DNA of 64,000 nt from contig MDYQ01000009.1 in the NCBI GenBank assembly GCA_003024175.1, positions 1 to 64,000 of the forward strand, read 5' to 3'. Source of the stretch: Planoprotostelium fungivorum. Its lineage: Eukaryota; Evosea; Variosea; Cavosteliida; Cavosteliaceae. The position numbers were made by a program, and so were the translations under genes. The number at the start of each line of letters is the position of its first letter. Positions within the stretch are counted from its first letter, which is position 1. Positions 1 to 10,238 of the stretch are shown here, piece by piece. The notes beneath the pieces were generated by a model. It made no database searches and had not been told where the DNA came from. It saw nothing but the letters and a program-made list of their open reading frames with translations.

Positions 1-147
1 AGGTGGCAGCTTTTTTTGTCGGTGTTCTCCCGTAGGAATATTCGTTGATGAATGCTAAGGAGAGAAGTTTCGTGGCGAGAAAGGTTACCGCACGTTTCGC
101 GATCTGACCATTCACGAGTCGTCCATAAATCAAACTTACCGAGAAGG

Positions 148-1352
148 ATGAAGGCCACCGTCTTGACCGTTCTCGCTTTACTGATCGCCTCGTCTGTTGG
201 ACAGAACTGCGGTTGTGATGCTGCCTACGATGGAAAATGCTGTAGGTGATGTGACGATCATACAGACGATCTTATCGTGCCTGATCCTCTTTAGTCAGTA
301 TGGATACTGTGGAAACACGGCTGATTACTGCGACAAGGCTAATGGTTGCCAGTCCGGCTGTTGGGGTGACGACGGTGGAAACACTCAGACACCTACACCC
401 ACACCTACACCGACCAATTTCAACAACTCGAAAGATGGGGTGTCCATCGCCAACGATTACGGATTCCTTGGTTTCACTTACGCTTCTTGTGGAAACGCCA
501 ACAACGATCTGGCCAAGATGAGACAGTGGGGAGCTAGACACGTCAGGATGTACGGCTGGTGCGATGACAATCAGAATTGGCTGTCTGAAGTGCTGGATGC
601 TGCTGGTGACAATGGTCTCGGAGTCATCCCAATGATCTGGTTCGGTTACGATGAAAACACCATCAACGACGCTCGTAGAAAGGAGGACGTCGTCGTCAAC
701 ACAATCAAGAGCCACAGGTGATGATCACCTCCCACTTCATTTCTCACAGTCTGATCTCTTTTAGATACGGAAAGAACGTCGTTGCTATTTCGGTCGGTAA
801 TGAGCTCCTCTTCGATAACACCATCGGAGAAGATCAGCTGATTCAGACCATCCAAAGAGTCAAGTCTTCCCTCTCAGACTTCAACATTCCCGTCGGTACA
901 TCAGAAATGCCATACAAGATGACCGACAACGTTGCATCGCACGAAGATCTTCTGATGGCCAATATCCTCCCTTACTTTGCCGACGACGCAACAGACGGAG
1001 GTAACGCATGGAACGACATGACGTACGACATGGACAAGAGCAGGAGTGAGTGAATGTCTCTAGAGGATTTACATCTGACTCTGAGTCAGAACAGACCAGC
1101 GGAAAGTTCATGATCACGGAGACTTACTGGGCGTGGAAATTGAACGATTGGAAGCCTCACTCTGGTAATGCTGTCACTTCCATCGACTCCATGCAAAACT
1201 TTTGGAACATGATGTCCAATCACTGCGACGATTGGAAACAATGGAACGCGGGATACTTTGCCTACTGCTTCAACGATGACTGCATGGATGGATTGGGCAT
1301 CTCTGATGGTAACAACCTGCGCATACAATGGAATCCAAAGACCAACTGTTGA
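148..1352 (+). CDS. Secreted glucan hydrolase (GH17/clan A-like) with hevein-type chitin-binding domain
   Basis: Four exons (148-245, 295-717, 765-1045, 1090-1352) encode about 354 residues. Residues 1-18 are a signal peptide. Residues 20-56 carry the Cys pattern of a hevein-like chitin-binding type 1 domain (CGC, CCSQYGYCG, then YC and C pairs). A Thr-Pro linker (TPTPTPTPT) follows. The catalytic part has an SVGNE motif (Glu about 187, acid/base) and an ITETYWAW motif (Glu about 278, nucleophile), as in GH17 beta-1,3-glucanases; another clan GH-A family is possible. It is probably exported to attack glucan or chitin walls of prey or to remodel the organism's own wall. Introns are 44-49 nt, and splicing restores one frame throughout. 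The start is the ATG giving the signal peptide, not the upstream ATG at 52. Confidence 0.85.
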
Positions 1353-1467
1353 ATACATTGTACAGTGATGAGTTCAAATTTGAATTTTTTCCGTTTCGGT
1401 TTGTTTTTTGTGAGAGTGCGGCGACATTTCAAAGACAACAGCATCATCATCATCACGCACGACACAA

Positions 1468-2680
1468 ATGGATCAACGAGTGAGAGTTGGGGTAGGAAGG
1501 GGAAAGGGGGTCGAGTTGAACTATCAAATCTATGGAAATGGTCCTAACAAAGTTCTCTTTGTGATGGGTGAGATGACATCACTGTCGCTCTTATCAATTG
1601 ACGTCTATTCGATAGGACTTGGTTGTCCACTGGGTAATTGGAAGATGCAGATTGATGCTTTCCGTGTATCTCCGGACGGGCCCATCAACGAGCGCTTTCA
1701 GCTGTGTGCATTTGATAACAGAGGAACGGGTGATTAGAATACATTCACCACGTGAGAACGTAAGTGACGGTCGAATCAGGTAGATCGACTGTGCGTCTTG
1801 GGAGGTATACGACGGACATGATGGCACGAGATGCCCTAGATCTCGTGAGATCATTGGGATGGACGTCATACCATCTCGTTGGTACCTCTTTAGGTAGCTG
1901 TCTTCACACAAGATTCACCCTGACGCTCCATCAGGTGGCATGATCAGCCAGAAGATGACGTTGATGACAATGGAAAGTAAAGACCTCCCCCGAATAGAAT
2001 CACTGACTCTGGCCTCTACTCATTACGGAGGACCGTATTCAAGCATACCTGTGAGACACATCGAGATGATGTCATCATGTTCTAAAGAGGCAACAGAAAG
2101 AGGGAAGACAGTTGTCGAGAAAGAAGATTTTCGCATTCACGAAGAAGAGGAAGACAGATTTGTCCCTGCGAGGCCTCATGTCAAAAGTGAGATCCTCTAT
2201 ACCTCCTGCGTTGACTCGTCATTCAGAGCTATCTATCCGACCCCGCCAAATACGAATCTGCGGCCAAGTTCCTGATGGAAACCGGAAGCTCTTCTCCTCA
2301 CTATCGAGGTCTGCTCTCTCAAGTGAGATCATCATCTCATCTCGATCGGTGGACGTTCGTGACGAACACACTCAGCTCCACGCCATCAACGGACACAGTC
2401 TATCCGATGTAGAGTTGAAGAAGATGAGTGAGATGGGTGTGCCCATCGGCATCATCTGCGGCAGTGAAGATGTTCTGGTGGACACTCGCAATTCGGATGC
2501 TCTCAACGACATCCTTCATCCCTCTCAGTACGTCATCATAAGAGGTGAACGCTCGAAGAGGAAGATGAGGTAGCTGATGAAGTAGGTGTCGGTCATGCAA
2601 ACCACTTGGAGAGACCGGAAGAATTCAATCGGGCCATGATACGAAACATACTCAGAGCCGGGGAGAGATCGAGTTTGTAG
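1468..2680 (+). CDS. Alpha/beta-hydrolase fold protein
   Basis: Seven short introns (40-50 nt; examples 1568-1615, 1730-1779, 1894-1934, 2187-2226, 2545-2585) join into an alpha/beta hydrolase. Visible landmarks are VLFVMGLGCPLGNW near the N-terminus (oxyanion region), FDNRGTGRS, the nucleophile elbow GTSLGG, an acid region in CGSEDVLVD and the catalytic His in GHANHLERP near the C-terminus. This arrangement is typical of single-domain esterase/lipase or epoxide-hydrolase-like enzymes; the substrate cannot be read from sequence. No signal peptide is visible, so the enzyme is probably cytosolic. It starts 115 bp after the glucanase stop, and its 3' end converges on the carotenoid oxygenase gene. 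Confidence 0.82.
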
Positions 2681-2836
2681 ACCATCCAAGGATGTCATTG
2701 TAAATAAACTTTTATGAAAGTCTTCGAGATCATCACTTTGACAATCACTCACATCAACATCACAAAGATAGATCATCACTCGGACACGAACGTGTGATGA
2801 TGATGAGATGACATGTAGAATGGATCGTCTATTGTT

Positions 2837-5206
2837 CTAATTGATGGACACGGCCTTTCGATTTCCATCGACGAAACTTCCGTGAACCGTCTTCGCGTGA
2901 AAGTTTCCCACTTCTGCCCTTGCCACTTCCTTCATGCTCGATGCGTCCAACACCAAGAGGAAGCATTTCTCCGTGATTTCTCCGGTCAACATCTGGTTGA
3001 CGAGACTGTTCACGTCAGAATCTTCTCCTCTGACGTGTGATGACGTCATCACCTGAGTATGACACCGTCGTCCTCTGCCTCGGCACCCGGTCTGGGAATG
3101 AATACCGGCTCGGAGGCGGAACAATTGACGGCGTCCCACCTCTTCGTTTTTTCCGGCTCGTTCAAGTCCCTCTGTACACGTCATCGATGGAAATTCCGAT
3201 GAAATCTAGTCGAATATTCACCTTTGTCAGGGCAGATAGGATGATGGTCTCGTGACCGGGTATTGTGGGCTCTAATTGAGATGCAGTTGTACCCCACAGG
3301 TAGCGGTAGGGTTTGAGGTGATAGAGAGGATTGAATCTGGCCAAGTCGATATCATAGCACATCAACTGGTAGCCGGCAGTGCGGGGTTGGACGGGTCGGA
3401 ATTCCGATTCCGGAAGATCGGGGGTCGGAACGTCCGACAGTTTGTACCTACGTAACTCCGACACGGGACGATCTTCCCCACGGCGTGTACCTGTACCCTT
3501 CTTGTGCTGAGATTTCGATGAGTTTCCTCCGTGATCACGTGATCAACTCACCACGTACGAAGCCGGTTTGACCTTGTTGATGTCAACCGATCCGTACGTA
3601 CCTGTACTTCTCAGTCCTCGAAATTTCACCCAAATTTTTCACCTCTTCCCTCGTGTTCTTTCATCCTACCAAATTCAAAGCTGGCTTCTATGATGCCAGT
3701 GTCCTTGTAGGTACACACGTCCATAAAGATGTTCCTCTTCACTTTTCCATTGTACGTCACCTGTTATGATATTCACCCTCCACGGTACATGTTACGTAAT
3801 GTACGTATGATATCGTGACGTGAGATGTCGTGACGTAAGGTCACCTCTTCTTCGTCCCAGGCGTTTGCGGTGTGAAAAGCGAAAGCTGGATCGGACATGT
3901 AAGTCGCCACATGCTTCCCCGTCTTACGACACAACACATGGAAGAGAGTCGGAACCTGAGTTCCCGTCGATATCTCACGCTCTACAACGTTGTAGACGAT
4001 CACCTCGGGGTCCCATTTGAGACTCTCGTAAGCGTTTCCGTACCACAATACGCCGAGCACGTTCCATCGGAAGTAATAAGACCAATTAGGAAGGATGACG
4101 TAATTCTTGGTAAGGAAGAAAGAGTGGGAGTAACTTGGATTGAGTGGAAGGAGACCCTTGTACGATGACAGATTCCAACGAACTTGATCGAAAACTCTCG
4201 CCTTCTCTTCCTGATGACGTCATCACACGTGGTGACACGTCACGTTGTAGATGCGATCTCACCTTCTCTCCCTTCTTCAAGGAGAAGACGTGCCACGTTG
4301 CCACGGGAAACGGCTCAAGGATGAAATTAAAGAATTCTCCCGTCTCCGTGTCTTCCTGATGGTGAGCCGCTGCAAATCTTCCACCCAAAACGGGATTCTT
4401 ATCGACGTGTCCATACGTGAAGACCTTTTTTGGCTCTGCGGATGATGAGATCCTGTGATGTCATGGTCTCTCACCAAGAGTGTCCTTGTCTAAGAGTTGG
4501 AGCATGTTGCCGTCTGTCTTGACTACGAGTGCGAGACCATGATCTTCATGGAACGTCTCCTCCATCTCGCGGCTCAGCGGAAAATTCGGAGTCACAGTCA
4601 CGTTGATGTTCTCTCCTTGAGCGTCTACAACGAGTCAAATCGATTCGAGTCTCTTCACCATCACCTTCTTCCATGCGACGAGCGATGGTGCCTTTTCCTT
4701 GGTCTCTCACTTGGTTCCAGACACTCTGGACCTTTCCAAAGACGGTCTTGCACGGATCTGGGCCGAAGAAAACGAGAGTCGAATCTTTCTGTCCGATTCT
4801 CTTCTCGACGCCGTTGGCCACGTGACGTGAAGAGTAGTAGACTCTGTGCACGATGTGAGAGGGACAGTAAAATGGTGATGATGAGATGCAGACGTAAGAG
4901 ACGTAAGAGGGGACTCACTTAGTTGTATCACTTTTTCGTATTTCAAAACGGTGAATCATGCTGAGGCCGTCGAATGGATGGTGGAAATGAAAGATAGTGC
5001 CATCTGGTCTGACGACACTGAATTTGCCCAGTCCAGTGCGATAGAGGATACCCTCCACCCACTCAGGAATTTTACCTTGAACGGGAACCTGTGAGAGTTG
5101 AGGAGTATGATGATTGAAAGCGCACCTCTGTCGGTTGGGGTGTCTCTGGAACATTCTTATCACCGAATGGGGAGGTGAGATTAACTTGAGGTGCTTCGGT
5201 CGTCAT
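2837..5206 (-). CDS. Carotenoid cleavage oxygenase (RPE65/CCD family)
   Basis: About ten exons on the minus strand. The N-terminus reads MTTEAPQ, then IPEWVEGILYRTGLGKF and HHPFDGLSMIHRF, the classic start of the family. All four iron-ligand His contexts are present: AAHHQ, NPSYSHSFF, AFHTANAW and TVHGSF. The C-terminal EPVFIPRPG...EDDGVIL and FLLVLDA motifs are also there. The family uses non-haem iron and O2 to cleave carotenoids, apocarotenoids or stilbenes; it is normally cytosolic or membrane-associated. Introns are about 36-90 nt. The intron beginning at the 3037-3052 palindrome is best read as 47 nt, giving DDGVILSLVN. The gene is divergent from the FkbM gene, with 267 bp between their starts. 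Confidence 0.88.
3037..3052. repeat. 16-bp perfect palindrome with TGACGTCA core at an intron 5' end
   Basis: GTGATGACGTCATCAC is a perfect inverted repeat. On the minus strand it forms the first 16 nt of a carotenoid oxygenase intron, so the GT donor is part of the palindrome. The same word occurs at 25778-25793 in the sedolisin intron, again starting at the donor, with shorter cores at 4212-4225, 15266-15279 and 25906-25917. Confidence 0.8.
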
Positions 5207-5473
5207 GTGTGCTGTCGTGCTGCGTGAAGATGATGATGTCACGTGTTTTGGTTCGTGACAAACTCCGGACTCAATGTAGAACGTGACCATTTGGATGGAC
5301 AAGCTTCCATCACTTGCAGCCAGCAGACAACACATCTGCATTCAAATGGTACAAGCTGGAACAGTCGACTTTTCTATGGCTGATGTCAACTGGTGTAAAT
5401 ACGAAAATAAATCAAATTTACATATCTACACCGCGGAAGGGCTTTTGATCATTGCAACGTATCATCAATAGAG

Positions 5474-6666
5474 ATGGGGAAGGGAGTTACACCGAAGAAG
5501 TTGGTCATTCCAACGACACTCCTCATCACATTATTGCTGACTTGGTGGAGTTATTCAGCCGCTCTCAGTCGTGCATATCTGGATATGGAGCGTCTGACAG
5601 ACGATCTCAGACAAGTGTGTATATTCGGATCCATTTGAAGGTATCCTCACGTAACGGAAGGCGAAAGCTCAACTGAGGACGGGTGTTGTGTCCATCATTA
5701 GACAACCTGGAGAGACCACGTACGGTGCTGTCAGCATCCCTGTTATTCCCACTGATTTAGCGGGGAAGACGATCAAACTTCCCTCGAAGGTCTCTAGATT
5801 ATGGTGATTGGATTACATACATCATCGAAATTGTGACATCGCAGAGTGTTTCTGTTTGTGATGACTAACGACCCGAAAAGGCTCGATGTGGGAGCTCACA
5901 GAGAATCCATGATGTGTAGGCCCGCTCTTCTAGAGCAAGACGATCTCGGTGAATCGTCACATCATGATGAAAACTCATCGTCCCAGCCGTCATTGCCTTC
6001 GAACCTCTCTACGATAACTGGGGTCATCTCAACATCAAGAACCATCACGAGAGATTGTTCTCATTCCCCGCTGCCGTCTCTCCCATCGAAGGATATCAAG
6101 CTTTTCGTCGTGCTGGTACCGACATGTGTTCGTCTCTCAAAGGTGACGATCATCTCCTCTGATATCATCGTTCACATTCTCATTCCATCTCAGGAGTCAA
6201 CCCGGAGGCCATCAGAAAGGACTGGCCGGGAGGTTGCACGGAGACTTCTCTCACTTACGAAGTGCCCACTGTCCGTTTAGAGACCATCATCGAGATGGTG
6301 CCATCGGACATTGCCATCGAGTTCCTCAAAGTCGACGCACAAGGATCTGATTTAGACGTCATCAAGTCTGCCGGTATGTTCTCTCCTCTCTTCTCATCAT
6401 CTCATCTTCGATCAGGTAAGCTTCTGTCCAGAATCAGCACCATCGTCGTGGAGGTGCAGCTCCTACGTCCTCTCTATGCAGAGTCCGCCACAGAGCAAGA
6501 CTTTATCGATTACTTCAAAATCCACGGTTTCAAACACACACAGACCAAGATACAAAATTTGGAGAAGACAGAGGCCAACATGTTGTTTGTCAACAGCAAG
6601 ATGGTGGAGCCAAAGAAGGGAAGCCTACCTGTCGACCAGATCTTCAGGGATATTGGAAAGGATTAA
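5474..6666 (+). CDS. FkbM-family methyltransferase with N-terminal membrane anchor
   Basis: The ATG at 5474 opens MGKGVTPKKLVIP followed by a hydrophobic stretch (residues about 12-31), a likely type II signal anchor. After splicing, a SAM-binding motif WLDVGAHRES appears, then IAFEPLYDNW, CSSLK, RLETIIEMV and FLKVDAQGSDLDVIKSAG, all hallmarks of the FkbM domain. The intron before GCTCGATGTGGG runs from a donor after TTATG to ...CCGAAAAG (about 78 nt), which yields KVSRLWLDVGAH. FkbM enzymes O-methylate sugars or polyketides; with a signal anchor this one may act on glycans in the Golgi lumen (inference). The acceptor substrate is unknown. Confidence 0.85.
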
Positions 6667-6772
6667 AGCGTCAGAGTGTTTTGTCTTCATCCAGCATGAT
6701 GAAGAATCATCGCTCTTCTAATATTCTATTCTGACGCCAGCGATTGTCGTTCAGCTAACAGAATTTCCTTCG

Positions 6773-7611
6773 GTGAATCGTGCAGACCCCACCCCTTTCA
6801 TTTTGAACTTATTATACAACTTCGTCAATACCACGCAAGTTTATAACACAGACGAAGGTGTCAAGACGTTCATCCCATTAGGTAGAATTCACTTCGTCAC
6901 TACTAATCGTCTGATCGTTACGCCAGAGAATAACCCTGAGGTCCTCTCTCAGTTGGCTGAAAGTCTGGGAATCAGAGACTTACTGTTTCAAGATGTCTAC
7001 AGTCTTGACGCTGAGCTGCTCTCCAGTATCCAGCGACCTGTCTATGCTCTCATCTTCATCTCTCCAGGCGTAGTCTATCGCAGACGGAGGAATGCAGAGT
7101 TTCCTGCTCCTGCGGAATTGCCTCTATATGATCAGCACGGAGACGATCCCATCATGTGGTTCAGACAGACTATCCAACACTCGTGTGGTCTGATGTCTCT
7201 CATCCATTCTGTCAGCAACGGTCCCGCTCGACGCCACGTCCTGCCTGACTCCCTCCTCGGTCGCCTCCTCCATCAGGCCACACCTCTCAAGCCCGCCGAA
7301 AGAGCTCGCGTACTCTATGATTCTGAAGAGCTCGCGAGAGCACATCAATCAGCCGCCAGATGTGGTGCGACGACTCCACCATCCGACGCAGATGGACACT
7401 TCATCACGTTTGTTAGAGGAAATGATGGTCATCTGTGGAGTTAGAAGGAGGATGGAAGGGTCCCATCGATCGAGGACAGCTTTCAGAAGATGAAGACGTG
7501 CTCAGTGAGAAGGCTCTACGTCTGGGACTGAGACACTTTCTGGACAGAGCTAACGAAGACAATGGATTCAGTCTGGTGGCTGTATCACCCCGAAATGAAA
7601 TGAACGGATAG
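6773..7611 (+). CDS. Ubiquitin carboxyl-terminal hydrolase, UCH family (peptidase C12), with apparent one-base deletion
   Basis: The protein contains KTFIPLENNPEVLSQLAESLG, DVYSLDAELL, RPVYALIFISP, the catalytic RQTIQHSCG (Gln and Cys) and DGHFITFV (His). It then expects LWELEGGWKGPI, but one G is missing after TGTGG at 7438, so the frame stops at 7442-7444 and resumes in another frame to the TAG at 7609. No GT-AG intron repairs this. The base missing from a G run suggests a sequencing or assembly error, though a real lesion is possible. The usual catalytic Asp is Glu here (ELEG). One intron lies at about 6882-6928. No in-frame ATG was found; the start coordinate marks only the open frame, and homology begins near 6860. 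Confidence 0.8.
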
Positions 7612-7809
7612 AGAGCTAAATTTCGGGTCGATGAATTCTCTCGAAATCGAAATTTTATTCACATTTTATTGTCGGCAAGGCGAGCGCATTGTGCAATAAA
7701 GAGGCTGGTGAGCACGTATTGTACTGTTAGAAGGGCGATGCAAGAGCCAGGCTGGCTTCGTGACCCAGATATAGCGTGACAGGACTGAAACTCCGGGGCG
7801 GGTTTATAT

Positions 7810-7970
7810 CTCTTCCTGTTTCTGCAGAAAGAGGAAAGAGGAGAGGAACTTTATACTGCATTTGCTCTGTCCTCCAAGAGTCTTCGTCCTCGCATGAGGG
7901 CGGAACACTGCCGGACGACAGAGTAGGTGCAGTATAGAACAACTTCCTCTCCTTTTCGAGACTGAAAGAG
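7810..7970. repeat. Foldback element, copy 1 of a hairpin family (possible structured RNA or mini-MITE)
   Basis: The core stem pairs 7851-7875 with 7913-7937 around a 37-nt loop. All positions pair, counting G-U, except one internal C/C mismatch. Outside the core, AGGAGAGGAA (7839-7848) pairs perfectly with 7944-7953, and 7810-7822 pairs at 11 of 13 positions with 7958-7970. A related hairpin with the same C/C mismatch lies at 62715-62794. Every stem difference between the two copies keeps pairing. It lies about 200 bp downstream of the UCH stop. Strand and transcription are unknown. Confidence 0.65.
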
Positions 7971-7998
7971 GATGCATCTACATAATGCCGTGAGTCGA

Positions 7999-8078
7999 CT
8001 ATAGACGTGCTCATTGAATATTATACACCCTCTACCCACCCCCTCTCCGAAATCGAGTGGAGAATACAACGTCTATAG
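7999..8078. repeat. 10-bp inverted repeat, arms 60 bp apart
   Basis: CTATAGACGT at 7999-8008 is matched by its reverse complement ACGTCTATAG at 8069-8078. It lies directly beside the 7810-7970 foldback and may belong to the same element or be an independent structure. Confidence 0.5.
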
Positions 8079-8129
8079 AACCATCATTATGCTTTTACGG
8101 TAGACTGAGCTGAATCTTCCTCCTCCAAG

Positions 8130-8148
8130 ATCCTCTTCAGAAGAGGAT
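8130..8148. repeat. 19-bp near-continuous palindrome
   Basis: ATCCTCTTC and GAAGAGGAT form perfect 9-bp arms around a single central A. It sits in the same gene-free interval as the two preceding inverted repeats. Confidence 0.6.
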
Positions 8149-8966
8149 TCTGAACGACCAGACGCGAGACGGAGGTTCATGGAGAATACATGTTCCGCTG
8201 CCAGAGAGAGAGAGGAAACCGCATAATTATTGCACTTACTCCTTCAATCGTGGTCTATTCTCCCTCATGTCGAGGAGCATCACATGCGAACCATCGGTGA
8301 GAATACTCCGCTTCGTTGTCTTTCATCTCTGAGACAGAACGTTCATCATCTGGACGGCAAACATTTACCGCCTACGGTTCACGATTTTCCTCTGTACTTG
8401 AGGTGAGGAGACAGCGTTAATCATTTGAAGGTGAGTGCAAGAATAATTAACATCGTATCCTTCGTATGAGACTGTGCGTTTCATCATTGAAGATACATAA
8501 CAAGGATTTAAGAGCGTCGACCATATGACGATAAATTTCGGCTATTCATTTGCTTCACTCTTCACATAACAGTGTTCATGTTCGATCATGCGACGAAGGA
8601 GGATGAGGGAAGGCCAAAGAAATGTATTCCATAGAAACGACTTAAACCTTGTGGATCTCCGCGATGGTCACTCTAGACAAGGGCTGTGATCAACGAGAGT
8701 GGCACCGATGCTACCTCTTTAATACCCTACGGAGTGCTGAGCACCAAGTGGTGTCTGTCTCGTAGTCGCTCTGAGTTGAGAGACATGAGAGTCAATTGGA
8801 TCATAGGACAGTTATGGATATCAAAAGAGGTACTGCAAACGAGAAATCATAAAAAAAAATACTACCTGGTCGTTGTAAAATGAGCGTCTTTTTGGCTGAA
8901 CTTTGTTACGTGAAAGCAAATTTGCGCAGATTGGGAAGATGGAACCAGATCGAAAGGACTCGCCCA

Positions 8967-10238
8967 ATGCAACCAACCATCCCTCTTACAAATAATGATA
9001 CTCAGACACCAAGGGTCGCATGCACTGCATGTAAGAAAAGCCATGTGATGTGCGATTTTACCAGTGAGTCTATGATGATTTATGGATATAAGTGTGATGA
9101 ACAATCAGATAGACCCTGCTTTCGCTGTAAGGCGAAGGGTATTGAATGCATTGAATCAATCACAAAACAGAGGAAAGGACCCAAGTCGAAGAGGATTGAG
9201 GAGACAACTTCGTCAGCATTGCATTCAAATGACTCTGCAGATCAATTCGCTTACAACCTACCCAGCCCTGGTATTATGACGATGTAATTCAGAGGAATGA
9301 TTGAGTTTCAGCGATATCAACGGATATGGAGCGGCTGTGGAACATGTTAGTCCCTGATATAGAGGAACAAGTTCCACCATCCATGTTCGTGCGAACCGAT
9401 CAACAATACGAAGACCTGTTAAACACGATGTCGAGATTGTGAGTCCAAAACTACTTCTCCAACACCTTCTGCTACATCTTATTGAAACGAGAATGACGTT
9501 GATGCAGTGGTCACAACATTCCAACGGAGACGATGGAGAGATTGAAGAGAATACAATCGAAAGTGAGAGCGCTGCATCGGATCTTGTTGATGACATGGCT
9601 CACAGCAAGGGGATCTGCAAAAATTCATCACACCAGAGCAGAAGGAAGACATCTTGGTCGATTTTGAAAAACAACTACAGGTGCGGATATTGAATCAGCG
9701 AACGCTCATCTTGATCAGAGCTACACTACAATGGCATCATTGTCTGATGTCCCCACCATCATCATCGATCGTGCCCCCTGCGTTCGATATTTAAATTTCG
9801 CTGCCACCAACTTGTTCTCTTGGACCCTCCCACTACCTCAGCCAGATCCATCCTCTATCTTTCACGTGAGGATCTTTCTCAGCCACATCATGCACATCAT
9901 CTGATGTCAACATCAGATCTTATCTCCTGAAGCCACTCAACAACTGCTCGTCAGCACAACACAAAATCTAGAGTGGCAGGAGAGGATCTACTTTCGCTCT
10001 GGGTATCGAAACATGCAAGAGAAGGTGGTGTGATGACTCGTGCTGTCCTCAATCTCTTCAGGAACCACATTATGAAAGTGCCAACTACGTCTGCACGATC
10101 AAGAAGGATCTATTGGGGTTGTTACAGCTCATCATCATCCAAATGTTGCCCGATCAGGTGCCACAAGATCAGCAGCCTCCATCAGTCCTGAGCGATGTGA
10201 TATTCCATCAGAAACCAGAACCAAGATTTGTAGAATAA
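8967..10238 (+). CDS. Zn2Cys6 transcription factor with PAS-like domain
   Basis: The N-terminus carries VACTACKKSHVMCD, an intron, then RPCFRCKAKGIEC, the six-Cys layout of a Zn2Cys6 binuclear cluster, followed by a basic stretch (KQRKGPKSKR). Further exons give ITPEQKEDILVDFEKQLQ and then VPTIIIDRAPCVRYLNFAA, which resembles the start of a PAS domain. Later segments are ERIYFRSGYRN and ANYVCTIKKDLLGLLQ. The protein is about 300 residues and probably nuclear, acting as a DNA-binding regulator. Introns are about 38-68 nt. The start could be 8880 or 8967; I chose 8967 because the cluster follows closely. Zn2Cys6 proteins are best known from fungi but also occur in some amoebozoans. Confidence 0.78.

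Larger units (their letters stand above)
7612..8966. other. Gene-free interval rich in inverted repeats
   Basis: About 1.35 kb with no recognisable coding region. It holds the large foldback at 7810-7970, a separate inverted repeat at 7999-8078 and a 19-bp palindrome at 8130-8148. From about 8150 to 8860 I see nothing I can name. The last part is the 5' flank of the Zn2Cys6 gene; an in-frame ATG at 8880 is an alternative start for that gene. Confidence 0.6.

Noticed and set aside
46-249. Upstream ATG frame MLRREVSW as the start of the first gene
   Set aside because: It runs in the glucanase frame but would bury the signal peptide; the ATG at 148 gives a standard secretory N-terminus.
3037-3059. 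A 23-nt intron in the carotenoid oxygenase gene, made almost entirely of a palindrome
   Set aside because: The frame also closes with a 47-nt intron using a later acceptor, which gives DDGVILSLVN, a better match to the family and to the usual intron size here.
3981-3996. TCTACAACGTTGTAGA palindrome as another intronic copy
   Set aside because: It falls in coding sequence of the carotenoid oxygenase (codons for VYNVVE) and is probably coincidental; it was not counted as an intron motif.
9681-9698. An 18-nt intron in the Zn2Cys6-PAS gene
   Set aside because: The downstream frame needs a 38-nt intron (acceptor TTGATCAG), which restores QSYTTMASLSDVPTIIID.
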